Assembly: GCA_028583415.1 (NCBI GenBank)
Contig: CM053272.1
Coordinates: 40,162,199-40,226,198 of the forward strand
DNA length: 64,000 bases
Reading direction: 5' to 3'
DNA from: Protea cynaroides
Taxonomy: Eukaryota; Streptophyta; Magnoliopsida; Proteales; Proteaceae
Shown here in pieces: positions 23,082 through 34,281 of this stretch (position 1 is its first letter; every line of letters starts with the position of its first letter). The notes beneath the pieces are model-generated. The model made no database searches, had not been told where the DNA came from, and saw only the letters and a program-made list of their open reading frames with translations. The position numbers and the translations under genes were made by a program.

Positions 23082-23586
23082 TAAGGGTGTTTAACGGTGA
23101 GGTTTTGTTTCAGTTCGGTGTGTAATGACTAAAACAAAAAATGAACCATTTATTAAATTATTTTAAAATGCATTTCAAAACCGATTATTAATCGATCTTG
23201 GTTTTTTGATTTTTAAACGGTTCCGTTGCCGAGAGGGAGAGGAAGAAAATTAGAAACAAAGTAGAGGGAAAGCCAAGGATATCATTAAAATAATTTTAAT
23301 CATATATGAAAGTGGGCTTACAATTTAGAAGTATACTATGTAAAAAGCATTAAATTAATATAGACGTTTAGCATTAAGGGATTAAGGTAAAAGTTTAGTC
23401 GATTTTCATGGTTTCAAATAGTTGGTTTAAACGGTTTCAGTCTTGAAACCAAATTCGAACCGTTTAATTAAATAGTTTCATTTCTGAAACTAGAATCGAA
23501 CCGTTTAATAATTGATTTCACGGTTTTATTTTAAATTGTTCGATTCAATTTCGATATATGATTTTATTTCATTTTTGACACCCTTA
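23082..23586. mobile_element. hAT-like element with TAAGGGTGT termini
   Basis: A 505-bp, non-coding element with ends TAAGGGTGTTTAACGG and, in reverse complement, TAAGGGTGTCAAAAATG. The interior repeats GGTTTCA, AACGGTTT and AATCGAACC words. The flanking octamers ACTAGAGT and TCTAAAGA match only in part. Confidence 0.55.
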
Positions 23587-23734
23587 TCTAAAGAGACTAG
23601 TAAAGGCCTCAAATGATTGTAGCAAGGTCTAAGGGATCGCGATCCTCTACCATCTAAAGGGGTGTGAAAAATACCAAATATTTTTTCCATTTAGAGAGAA
23701 AATCACTAAAATTTTCATGTATATATTCTAATTA

Positions 23735-23975
23735 ATATAGAAATTCTCTCCCAATTGAGTTTGAGCAGGAGAGTTGGCAGCCCGGAAGGATGGCCGTCGT
23801 CTGGTTCTCGAGTGAATCCAGCCCTCCATCCGAGCCGACACCCCAATCGACAAGTTAAGTCAACATGAGTGTCGATTTGGATGGAGGGCTCGGATTCACC
23901 CGAGAACAGGTGACGGCCATCCATCTGGGCCATCAACTCTCCTGCCCAAACACAAGCGGGAGAGGATGTGGATCC
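23735..23975. mobile_element. Foldback MITE F2
   Basis: A 241-bp palindrome. The arms share GCAGGAGAGTTG, GGATGGCCGTC and CCCTCCATCC around a short centre with GTGTCGA. The left end is worn (ATATAGAAATTC against GGATCCACATCC). The target duplication is TTCTAATTA (23726-23734) and TTCCAATTA (23976-23984), 8 of 9 matching. It could form a very stable hairpin. Confidence 0.83.
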
Positions 23976-24344
23976 TTCCAATTAAGGGGCCCCAAGTCCG
24001 AAGCCAAAATTTTGAAAATTTGTTATAGAAGATTCGTTGAAAATAAAATAAAAAGGTCAAATGAATAGGAATGAAGAAATTTCCAAATATTTCATTTCAG
24101 GTCCCGATAATGCAATTGCATGTGAAACCTTATCGACGAAAAACAAAGATGTGGTTTTGGTTGAAATACGCGAGTTCTATCACCATCATTCTTTCACGTG
24201 ATTCATCATTGTCCATGGGATGGTGAACCACTAGATATGGACCGTGATGAATTCTCATATACGATATGCATCCGTGTATGTGAATTTTTCTCGAAACACT
24301 AAGCATGGTAATAAGTGTTACATGTCATGTTAACCCCAAGGGGG

Positions 24345-24512
24345 GAGCTGAGTTGACAATGAGCCTACGTCTCAATTGTAAGTAAAAAGTACTAAGTTTG
24401 ACTCTTCTTACTGTCTTGAGGTCACTCACACGGAATGTTAAGTGCTATTTCTTTTCTACTATGGGTGCAAGTGGAATGGTTTTCATTCAACCCTGGAATG
24501 ATTCGGTCCATC
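24345..24512 (+). repeat. tRNA-derived SINE, copy 1
   Basis: About 170 bp homologous to copies at 45622 and 51405. It begins with an A-box-like GAGCTGAGTTGACAATGAGC, followed by a worn B box, then the shared body CTGTCTTGAGGTCACTCACA and the tail GGGTGCAAGTGGAATGG. Confidence 0.6.
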
Positions 24513-24690
24513 GTTTTTCTTTGGTCTTCATTTTCTCAATGATTCCAGTAGATGTTCATTTCTGTTGATGTTCTTCTCCGATTGGTTGTGATTCTTGTCG
24601 TTCTTGCTTCTTCGACGTCATCGTCAACTTCTTCTTTTCTTGTTTTGTTCTTCAGTTTAGCTTCCTTCAGATCTAAAATCCCATTATGTA

Positions 24691-25718
24691 AGGGTGTTGA
24701 ACGGTTTATAATCGATTTAACGGTCCAATCCAATGCGATGTGGTGTATAAAAGGGTAAAATCAAAACCAAACTGATTAACTAAACGGTCTCAAAAATGAA
24801 ACCAGAATCGATTAGTAATCAATTTCTATTTATCGATTTTTAAACGGTTTCTCATTAATCGATTTTGCTTATGATTTTTTAACGGTTTAACACATAAGTT
24901 GTTAATCGATTTTTTATGAAAAAATGAAAAAAATTCAAAGAGGAAGGAGAGAGTCGAGATTTGAGAGAGTGAGACTTGCTATGCCTAATCACTAGGATTC
25001 TAATCGTCTCATACCAGGGGGTCGACAAGAAACTCGACTGCATGCAGTCGATACTTGACAGGTGGACGTTGGCTGAATTCCGAGCTATCCAACCATTTGA
25101 TAAGGTGAAACGTAGAGGAGTGTCGGCTTATGGACCAACGCTGATTGAATGATTCGATTTCAACTAACACCCACGTGTCGGTTATCTGCTAGATGCAACC
25201 ACGTCTCTTGTAGAATCACTTACAGGAGATGATTTGAATCCTAATCACTAATGCCTATTTTATGTTTTTCTGTTTTAGTTTTATGATTTAGGTTTTTGAG
25301 AATTGAAATTAGGCCTTGGGAAATAATAAATTAATTAGGATTGAATCTTGAGAAAATAATATATTAATTGAGGTTAGATTATTGAGAAAATAATATATTA
25401 ATTGGGATTAAGATTGGGATTGGGATTGTGATTGAGGTTGGGGTTGGAGAGGGGTGGGAAAATAAAACATTAAATTATTAATAAGAAATGACTAATGATA
25501 TTATGGTTTACTACTTTAACTTTTATGGAATTAAACGATTCACACTTTATTCGGGTTAATCAGTGTCTAATCGATGTAATCCGCTGATTTAAACGATTTT
25601 AAATTGATTAGATAAACGATGTCATATTTCAAACCAAAATCGAACCAATTATTAAACGTTGTCATGATTCCGATGTAAATAGTTCGATTATTTCAATAAA
25701 CGGTTTCCGTGCAACTTA
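24691..25718. mobile_element. hAT-like AACGGTTT-rich element interrupted by MITE F3
   Basis: The ends AGGGTGTTGAACGGTTTAT and, in reverse complement, GTAAGTTGCACGGAAACCG are flanked by a perfect CCATTATGTA direct repeat (24681-24690, 25719-25728), which includes the 8 bp expected for hAT. The interior repeats AATCGATTTT and AAACGGTTT. F3 lies inside, so F3 is younger. Confidence 0.6.
24995..25241. mobile_element. Foldback MITE F3, nested in a hAT-like element
   Basis: A 247-bp element with ends GGATTCTAATCGTCTC and, in reverse complement, GGATTCAAATCATCTC. The 9-bp target duplication TAATCACTA is perfect (24986-24994, 25242-25250). The arms are more diverged than in F2 or F4, but GTGTCGGCTTATGGACC in the core matches F5. 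Confidence 0.85.
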
Positions 25719-25728
25719 CCATTATGTA

Positions 25729-26909
25729 TCACACCTGTCCTTCCCGTTTTTGACTCATGTTTGTAATATTTTCATCTTTCATCGTCGAAGAACCTGTTCA
25801 CATATCAGTGCTCAGATCTGAGGTTTCGGTTTCCTTATGTTGATCTAGAGTTTTTCTTGGGGTTTCTTGGTGTTTGCATTTTTCTCCATCTTCTCTGGTA
25901 ACTGCAGTTCAATTCTCGCAGTTTCAGTCATTTGAGTTTCGACAAGAATCCTTCTGTTCTTATATATCTCAGTTTCTCTCATTTCATATTACAGTTCATC
26001 TTCTTGAAATTTCTTCACATTTCTTCTTCAGTTCGTATGTTCATCATTCGGTATCGTTGTTTCAGATCTGAAATTTCTTTTCGGCATTTTCAATCACGAA
26101 TTCACCAGATGTTATTCCTGCTTGATCCGTCTCTGTCTTCGGTGACATTTTCAGTTACATTTTCTTCGGTGAATCTTGCTGGTGTTTCCTCGATAAATCT
26201 TGAATGAAATTTCAGCAAGATTCTGTGTTTTCAGTATTTCATTGGCTTTCGATAGTCAGTTCGATGTTAGTTCGTTCTCCGTCTCTGGTTTTTTTTTTTT
26301 TAACAGATCTCGTTCCGGTGGAGTTCTTTTGTTTCAGATCTTGCATCTCAGATCTCGGTCCGCTCGGAGTTTCTTGTTGTTTCTGTTCTTGCATCTCAGT
26401 TCTTCGACCAGTCGTAATCTGGTTCCTAAGTTTTATTGTTTCAGTTTTCTCTGCTGCAAATAATTTTCTACTGCAACCAGCTTCGTTTTTCATCAACCAT
26501 TTTTTTCTGTATCTTACAATTTCGTATCAATTTCGTTTTCCGCCCTTCAGTTTCAGTTTCTATTCTATGTTCGCTTTGGTCTTTCTAGTTTCAATTTCAT
26601 CAGCATTTTTTTTTTGTTTAGTGATCTGTCCGTTTGTTCTTTCTTTGAAGCACCAAATATGATCACAACCTTGTTTTGATCATCTTGTTCTGGAGCGTCT
26701 AAAGAAAGATCACAAGGTTTTCTTCATCCATCTACTGGTGGCAAAAAGTGATAAAGTAATCTAGCGTTTACTGTTTTCGACGGCACCGGCGGTGGTGATG
26801 GTAGTTTTCAATTCTTGGCGGTGGCGTATGGCCTGTCTGTGATTATCGGGTGTCAGATTGATCACCTCCCACACCTCAGTATTGTTAAGGATAGTCCAGT
26901 CCATAATAT
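25729..26909. other. Unassigned pyrimidine-rich intergenic DNA
   Basis: T- and C-rich sequence with frequent TTTCAG, CAGATCT and TTCTTC words gives overlapping hydrophobic open frames (25932-26207, 26204-26662) that look like composition artefacts. A GC-richer spot GACGGCACCGGCGGTGGTG lies near 26779. No product was recognised. Confidence 0.4.
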
Positions 26910-27027
26910 GATAATGTTGGTCCAGATAATATTGGCCCAATTATGAGTTAGACAGAGGACCTATAAAAGATGATGTACATGTACAATGGTTGAATGATTG
27001 AATACAATGTAAGCTTAGATTTCTTCA

Positions 27028-27391
27028 TGATATCAGAGTTCTAGTTTTACTCTCATAATAATCCTAAAAGAAAAAAAGAGGTCAAGTCACCGAAAGAGAG
27101 ATGTCAGATATACACAAAAGAGGGACTATAGTCACCCAAAGAGAGACAATCACCCAAAAGAGGGACTATATATCACCCAAATAGGGACTATATGTCACCC
27201 AAAGAGGGATCAGTCACTCAAAAAGAGGGTCCAGTCACCTGAAAAGTGTCATGTAATGCCACATATACTACCACATATACATCACCTAACCGTGGGTTAC
27301 ATGCATTGCTAATGAGATTGGAATCCTATGATCTTATATATGGAGAGTCCCTCCACTTACCAGTTCGAACTTTTGAGTTGAAAACTTGACA
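27028..27391 (+). mobile_element. Recombined TRIM remnant
   Basis: The TRIM interior (TGATATCAGAG PBS at 27028, repeats of TCACCCAAA and GAGGGACTATA, then CACCTAACCGTGGG) is followed by a 3' LTR that lacks its first bases (about 27302-27391, ending AAAACTTGACA). Upstream of the PBS there is not a TRIM LTR but unrelated LTR-like sequence (about 26910-27027), so this copy is chimeric. Confidence 0.65.
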
Positions 27392-27681
27392 AGTATTACC
27401 TGATCTTAGAATCTCTGTCACCGATTCCGAGAAGTATATAAGTTGTTGTTGCTGCCGAATAATTTACAAACCTTGATGAGATCTAAGAGTTGTCGGGGAA
27501 AGTCAGGATACCAAATTTCAAACATTCATACCTGGTGCATCTCTAGTTTCCATTCAGTGGTTGTCCAGGAATGTGCCACGCCCTCACCTCAGACGGTTCT
27601 AGAGTTCTATTGCGCCTGTCGAGATGTTTTGGCGTATGGCAGGATCGTCCACGGCATTGGTTAAGCAGTTTCCCAGGCACA

Positions 27682-28180
27682 AGATATTTTGTATGCGGCA
27701 AGCCTGGTCACTGGATGGCCAAATGACTCATCCCCATCCACTAAACCTGTAAGCGTTGCCGCCGCTCTTGTAGGTTCAGTGGAAAGTCACCTCGAAGTAT
27801 GGCGGCTTGGATGGTATATGGGCGTGTAGAAATCCTCTCCTGTGCACTTGTGGGCTGGATTTCAGTCAGCCCATCTTTCGATGTATTGGTAGGTGGGTCA
27901 ACTGATCTCCAGCCCTTGGATTAGCCGCAGAACCCTCCTGCCGCATAAGAAGATTTGGATTTGTATATGGGCAAGCTTAGGCTTCGTTCTTCTTCGCCCC
28001 GTGCTTGAGAGGGGGGTGGGGGTTGGGGTTACACATCATGTAGTGAATGTAGCGAAGTGTCCAGACGGTGTTAGTGTTAATTCTTCTTCAATCTAGTTTG
28101 TAATATTTGAGGTCCAATTTACCTCTGTAACACTGTTATACACAATGAATAAAAATATAGTTTCTGACTTTTAACAATAA
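27682..28180 (+). mobile_element. Decayed LTR-retroelement piece with gag zinc-knuckle and LTR-like end
   Basis: At 27682-27726 a frame reads RYFVCGKPGHWMAK then stop, a CCHC-like knuckle missing its first Cys. Downstream, a purine-rich GCTTGAGAGGGGGGTGGGGG (about 28001-28020) precedes LTR-like sequence with AATGAATAAAAATATAG (28146-28162). The frames between are broken. Family assignment (copia against gypsy) is open. Confidence 0.45.
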
Positions 28181-28563
28181 GGACTTGTTTTTATACTTGA
28201 TAAAGTCGAGGTTGTCACTGGATCTTCTCACCGGCAGGTGAAGCATGTCTGGCTTACTCACACCCGGAGATGCCAATATTTCCTAGTGGGTTCCTTTGTT
28301 CTTGCCAAAGATAAGTATCTCGGATTTTCATGGTTCTAAATTCAAGTATCAGGTACGGTGTTGGTCATATTTAAAACCGATTAGATTTGGATGGGATCGA
28401 TATACAGATTCAATGGCAAACTGAATCGTAGGTGATACCATATATAGTAATATTCAAACAGAATTGGATTGGGGATTGGTAAAGTCTGAAACTAATACGA
28501 ATTGACGGATTTAATATTAATTACTTGAACTATGATAAGATTAGAATGGATTCAATTTGTTAA

Positions 28564-29540
28564 GGGTAAAAGACAGTTACCTCCCCTGTAACTTACCTTA
28601 TTGACCGTTGACCCTTAAAGGTTTCAAAAAAGACAGTTACCTCCTCTAAATAACTATTAAAATCCAAATAGCCTCACGCGTTAAGAATATTCCGTTAGAT
28701 GGTAACGGTGGGAGTCTAATATTTTTTTAAAGACCAAATTACCTTTTTAGAGAGATGAACTACCTATTTTACCCTTACTATTTAATAGGATTACTACCAT
28801 TTTGGGTATTCTGCAAAAACTTTCCTCCACCATTTGGATTTTTCTGCAAAAACTCCAGGGAGTCCATTTCACGATCTCGGCCTTCATCTTCTCCTCTGCG
28901 ATCTTGGCCTTCATCTGCTCCTCTGTGATTTAGGCCGGCAACTCCATTTCGATCTTGGCTTGCAAAACCAAAAGAGTGAAGATCAAGGATTTAATCGTCA
29001 TCTGCACGAAGTCATTCTCTGCAAAACTAGAAGAGAGAACATCCGAAACTCTCCGGTGCTTTCTCTTTCTCTCTCTCCCCCTCACTATTTGATCTCTCTC
29101 CATCTCCGTTTTTGTTGAATACTTGGGTTTAAGGTTTTGGAGAATTTTTTCCCAATGGTAGCTGATTTTGACTCCAAAACCTACGAAATTTTGTTTCTCA
29201 GGATTTCGATTTTCTCGACTTGTGTTTCTGGTTTCTCTTTTTCTCACATTTGGGTTCTCTTTCCAGCGGTAGAGTGAGGCCTACTTATTTTTGTTAAAGA
29301 TGTGTATACTTATGAGAGATTTGGGTTCTCTTTTTCTCATATTTGGGTTCTCCAAAGCCCGTGTATGTGGTTTCTTTTTCTCAGGGTAGAGTTGTTCATA
29401 AAAAAATTAACTTTAACATCGTTAAAAATTAGAATTATTTGGATTTTAATAGTTATTTAGGAAAAATAATTATCTTTTTTGAAACCTCTGGAATTAACGA
29501 TCAATAAGGTAAGTTACAGGGAGATAACTTACTTTTACCC
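28564..29540. mobile_element. Long-TIR Mutator-like element M1, downstream of OPT gene C
   Basis: A 977-bp element with terminal inverted repeats of more than 100 bp. The left end is GGGTAAAAGACAGTTACCTC and the right end, reverse complement, GGGTAAAAGTAAGTTATCTC, continuing in step through TAACTATTAAAATCCAAATA. The 9-bp target duplication ATTTGTTAA is perfect (28555-28563, 29541-29549). The interior of about 600 bp is CT-rich with two diverged CTTGGCCTTCATCTTCTCCT-like units and no transposase. It sits 150 bp beyond the stop of gene C. Confidence 0.88.
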
Positions 29541-29689
29541 ATTTGTTAAATATATCCGCAACCATAACAATGTAATTAAAGAGATTGCTTTCATGTATGT
29601 TTACAGTTATTATGCACACAGCATCGTAAATGTCAACTCCTGAGTTGAGGGTACAGAAAATGAAATAGAGACAGAATCGATGAATTCTA

Positions 29690-32600
29690 TCAGTACACAG
29701 GACAACCATCAACCACAATACCCTTGGCAGTGGGGCAAGCAGCCAAAGGACAGTGCTCTCCTTCCGTACCCCACCAGTTGATGCTTTTATTCTCCATTGT
29801 CAATGTGAAGTAGATAAGGACACCCATGAAAGCCACCCCAGCATCTAGACCAGCCGAGAGTACATAGTTATATCTTTTCCACCATTGTTTCCGGTACCGG
29901 AAAATGAAGAAATTGAAAATTGTTCCCACTACAATCCAGACATTGTAGTTCATTGCTGTTGCCGGTGGCATCATAGCTGTTGCTCCAAGAATGACTGGAA
30001 GGTTGATTAAAGGGATCCAGGATTGCTTGGGGAATGTCTTGTGCAAAAGCCAAACCAAAATAGGACCTAAAGCACCTGCTAGGAAGAACCAGTTGAGGGC
30101 TCCATAGACTCCTTCAGAACCAAAGATCCTTTTGGGTCCAACTAGACCCCAGATGACTGATGCATCGAAGAAGACACGGTCACTTGGACATGTCCATGGA
30201 CTGTTAGGAGGCAACACATCAACATTGCAAATGTTAGGGATGGAATCCAACAGCCACCATGCTACTGCAACGTTGATCGTTCCGGCAATCATAGTCCCAA
30301 GGAACTGGCGAGACATTAAAAAACAACATTGTCAATAATAAAGTTTGGGAATCTCTGTCAAGTTTTTAACTAAAAAAGTTCAAACTACAAACTAGTAAGT
30401 AGAGAGACTCTCCATATATAAAGACCTTAAGATTCTAATTTCATTAGCAATGTGGGACTATTCTCAATACTCTCCCTCACATGTAATCCCACCATTGTGG
30501 TAGTATATGTGATAATACATAGCACTTTTTAAGTGACTTGGTTCCTCTTTTCGGGTGACATGTTCGTGATTATCCCTATTTTTGGGTGACCATCCCTCTT
30601 TTTGGGTGACATATCTGTGATTATTCCTCTTTGGGTGATCACAATCCCTTTTTATGCATTTGCCATCTTTTTAAAGTTATTATGAGATATCATGTGTTTC
30701 TAATTCAAAAGTTTGAACTAATAAGTGGAGAGACTCCCCATATATAATACACCGAGATTCCAATCTCATTATGAATCTCATTAATAATGTGGGATTATTC
30801 CCAATAATCTCTTATTGGACTAACGGGTCCTCTCTATTTTGAATGAAAGGTTACCTGAACTAAGAACATCGATCTTGGAGGTATCTTCATGTAATGGCCT
30901 AATTTGAAGTCGTTGAGGAAGGAGACTGCTTGTGCCATGCTCATGTATCCATATACTTTGAAGCAGACATTGGCAATTGGTCTTCCTGGATATATAATAC
31001 CCATTAAGTACTCTGTGATGATATTCAGCCCTGGTGTCTGCAAAATATAAGTCACTTCAGTAATGGACTAGCTAGTAGTAAACTTAAAAAGATTGATACC
31101 ATCCATATATCTCGTGTATGTATGACTAACTTGTTCTTTATAGCCGTATAAATTACCTGATTGGTTGTTGCTGAGATGATACTGATGGGAAGGGTGAATG
31201 AGAAGGCAAGGGCAGAACCAAAAAGGAGACCCCACCAAGGCATTTGAACTTGACTCTCCATGGCAATGCAAAGCACAAGTGCGACAGCAAGGCATAAAAC
31301 AAGGAGCAGGTAAAACCACCATTGGGGTATGTCTGGATACCTCCTCATTAACCTAGTATGGATGTCAACTTTACCCTTATAGGCTTGACGATACCGTTGA
31401 TAAATCTCCCTGTGATCAAGTTCATGTAAATGTAAGTAATTTTTGAACTTTTGAGATAGAAATTTGATATGATGATACAATAACAATCAATATAACTTAC
31501 GGTCCATAAAAGAAGGCAACGTGGCTGAGTGTGGCTGCAACTGTGGCGAAACCAAAACCATAAGTTATAGCGAAGAACATGCTGAGATGGACTTGTCCTT
31601 CCTGATTATAACTGGGTATATCTAGCTCGAAGTTGTTGTTAACAATTCCGGTTATGTTATATTGCTGGCCATTTGTTGAGTACAACTGAGAAGAAAATAT
31701 GGGGAACTTGGAGGCACCATACATGTCGAAACCCCAATAAGCTATGGGCATGACTAGGTAGATGATCATGAAGTAACCAAAGAAAACGTTAACGATGGCA
31801 AAGAAAGGGCTGATTAGAGGGCTGAACAGGAAAGAAGATACGGCCGCCCAGTCTAAGGCAAAAGCCCCAAGTCCTAAGCCCTGCATGCCTGAACCAATCT
31901 GTTGTGCAGTGACGGAATTTTTAAATATCCAGCAAACCCATGAGATGCTTGTCAGAGTTGGGAAGAGGTAGCCAGGGACGGCATACCAGCAGAAGCTGCA
32001 AATGAATACAATAAAAAAGAACTTTCCTCTTGTCATTCCTCTATCCTCCTTATCATGCAGCGCCCTGTAATACCAAATTTATATTAAGATTAATTAAAAA
32101 GATCATTGGACCAATCCTCTGGTCAATCCCAAATTAATCGACAGCCGATTTAATCCCGAATATTGTTAAATCCATGTCCATATGCATATCTATCAACAGT
32201 TTGAATAAAACTCCATTTGAATCATTGGATCAGCCGATCTAATCATTTCAAAATTGCATAGTTTAAGGTAAGGTATCGATATTAGATTGGTTGATTCAGC
32301 TGAATGGTATCAGTTTTGGACCTGACCATTCCGATCTGCTCAATTTGATATATATATATATATATATATATTGGTCACGTGTCAGTTTTCTATAGGATTC
32401 CCAGATTATCATCCAGACATTGAGTAATACCATGTTCAATACTTGAATTTAGAACTTTACTGGTTTGTCATGATCAAATGTGGTTTGTCATGATCAAATG
32501 CAAGCCTATTTTAATTTTAAAAAATCTTTCTAATTGACATACGCGGTGTTATTTAGTTAAGTAGAACATACTCATTGGGCCATCATGTAACTATGATATA

Positions 32601-33853
32601 TAGGAAGCATTTTGGGTATTAGGGAGTTTTGCACCCATGTGAAGGACACCGAATGCGAATTTGAAAACAAGTGGGCCGGTGCCAAATAAAAAAATCAATT
32701 TTAAAAAGAAAGTTTTAATAAATAGGCAGTTGATTTCTCATGAAGATATTTTTATTAATATTTTGTTTCTATTCTAGAAGATAAAATTTTAATTATTTGT
32801 GAGTGACACATGGTGTTCCAACTTCCAAGGGCTCACAGACCCTTCCCTTAAGAAAGAAGATAGAAAACATACCGGAAGAGAGAGATCTGAACAAGAGTAC
32901 TAGGCCACCACATATGGGCCGGTTCAACCACGTACTTTCTTAGTATACCTGCCCAACCGTATCCCAATACCTGCTCCGGAGAGTTATACATTAGCTTACA
33001 TATTCAAGAGTACAGACATCAAACAAAAATATTTACTTATTCACATCTTTTTTTTTGGATAAATACTTATTCTCATCTTCTTCTTCTTTAAATAATATTT
33101 ACAATTTAAACAAAATAATTACCATTTTCTTGATGGGTCATGAAAACTTGCATATATTTGGGTTTAATTGATTTTCAAAATAAATATTAATTTTTGTCTT
33201 CAAATCCCTGAGGAGGGGAGACGATGTAGATAGGGAGAATCATGTTTTAAAAAATAATTTTGAAAGATCAAACATGACTGATAAGAAAGCAAGAATCTAG
33301 TTATAAAGTAAGAAAGTTCAAAGAGACAGACCTGGGTGGTGATAATAAGCAGCCAGGCAGCAACAAAGGTGATGTTTCTATGGTAGAAAGCCTTGATAAT
33401 GTCAAGGATGTAGACAGCATAAGCAGGTCCGTTGCCGAAGGCACAACCAGCACTGGCGAAGATGGTGATGAGCACATGTTCCTTTATATTGAATGGGCCT
33501 GGATTCAAAGAGAACTGTCTCGACCCAAACCCAGGTAGACTGAACTTGGTCCGGGGAAGTGCAGTTGCCATGAATTGGCCAATGGGAAGAGAAGCAATCT
33601 GAACTGTGATCTGGGTTATGATGACTGGTTCAGTTCTGTATGAGAAGAACTGGTTCAGAAAAGACAGCAGAGCGCATGACAGTAACCCTAGAACCCACAT
33701 CCGGAAGGTCCATACAGGAAGGGTTGGGTCGTCGGTGTTGGAGACGGTCAAGCGAACTTGTTCGATCGGCGACAACTCGTCGTCATCTTCTTCCAGAGCT
33801 ATCTCCTTGTCGTTCGTCGGCGGCATCGGTGAATCTACTTCGAAAGTACCCAT
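29690..33853 (-). CDS. Oligopeptide transporter gene C (OPT1/OPT5-like), intact, six exons
   Basis: Exons: 33332-33853, 32873-32970, 31501-32064, 31157-31409, 30855-31037 and 29690-30304, totalling 2235 nt or 744 residues plus TGA. Exon lengths 98, 564, 253 and 183 match gene D exactly, and all introns are GT-AG. This is the most compact copy: intron 3 is 91 bp, intron 4 is 119 bp and intron 1 is 361 bp. NPGPFN lies at about residue 117 and KIPPR at 530-534. The cytosolic N-terminus is acidic (EEDDDE near 21-26) but lacks the long Glu run of gene D. The role is proton-coupled uptake of peptides or peptide-like metal chelates, by family. Exon 3 ends GGACC before the donor, so the residue at the exon 3/4 junction is Pro where D has Arg and B has Lys. 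Intron 5 carries a TRIM. A MULE (28564-29540) ends 150 bp past the stop codon, and another begins about 430 bp upstream of the ATG. Confidence 0.95.
30356..30806 (-). mobile_element. TRIM element in intron 5 of OPT gene C
   Basis: LTRs at 30356-30469 and 30693-30806, both beginning TGT and ending CAATA in plus coordinates. The PBS is decayed (minus strand TGATATCTC at about 30684-30692). The interior of about 220 bp has the GGGTGACAT repeats of the family. The element fills most of the 550-bp intron, which is about 100 bp in genes B and D. Confidence 0.8.
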
Positions 33854-33966
33854 GTTGAGGCCGGAGATAGAATCTGCAGTAGATTCTTATCTCTGGAAAG
33901 AAAGGGAATATGAAATAGAAAGAGATTCTTTCTTAATTATGAAAAATTAATTGTAATGAGATTGTT

Positions 33967-33974
33967 TATTTATA
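33967..33974 (-). promoter_or_regulatory. TATA box of OPT gene C
   Basis: Minus-strand TATAAATA within CCTATAAATAAAC, about 115 bp upstream of the ATG at 33853. Confidence 0.7.
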
Positions 33975-34157
33975 GGATGAGCTACTCGAAGAGTTACATT
34001 GTGATATTTTTTGTTAATATTTCTAAACTTATTTCAACTTTGGATGTCAATGCTTTCCCTTCAGCTGTGGGACTAATCAAAACCAAGGTTGACAAAAATT
34101 ATAGGTGGTGGGCCCACAATCCTGCTGTCATGATTAAGAATTTGGATACCACTCGAT

Positions 34158-34175
34158 GTGAAACACCACGTGTTC
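34158..34175. promoter_or_regulatory. Conserved upstream motif of gene C (with CACGTG core)
   Basis: GTGAAACACCACGTGTTC. It matches 61378-61395 of gene D and contains the G-box hexamer CACGTG, recognised in plants by bZIP and bHLH factors. In pseudogene A (6600-6618) and gene B (15096-15111) only the right half survives, as CTCGTGTTC and CTCATGTTC. Confidence 0.45.
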
Positions 34176-34281
34176 ACACCTGAGAATTCAGATGTGATAT
34201 TAGCCGGAGTTTTCACTCAAACTACTCGCAAGTTGCAAGAGACATTACCTTATCTTTTATATAAGGTAGTGATAAAATCAT

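Noticed and set aside
25874..26662. Overlapping hydrophobic open frames
   Set aside because: T/C-rich composition yields Phe, Ser and Leu strings in all three frames; there is no conserved motif or gene structure.
33956..34183. 75-codon frame just upstream of gene C
   Set aside because: It covers the TATA box and promoter of gene C and is not conserved upstream of B or D.
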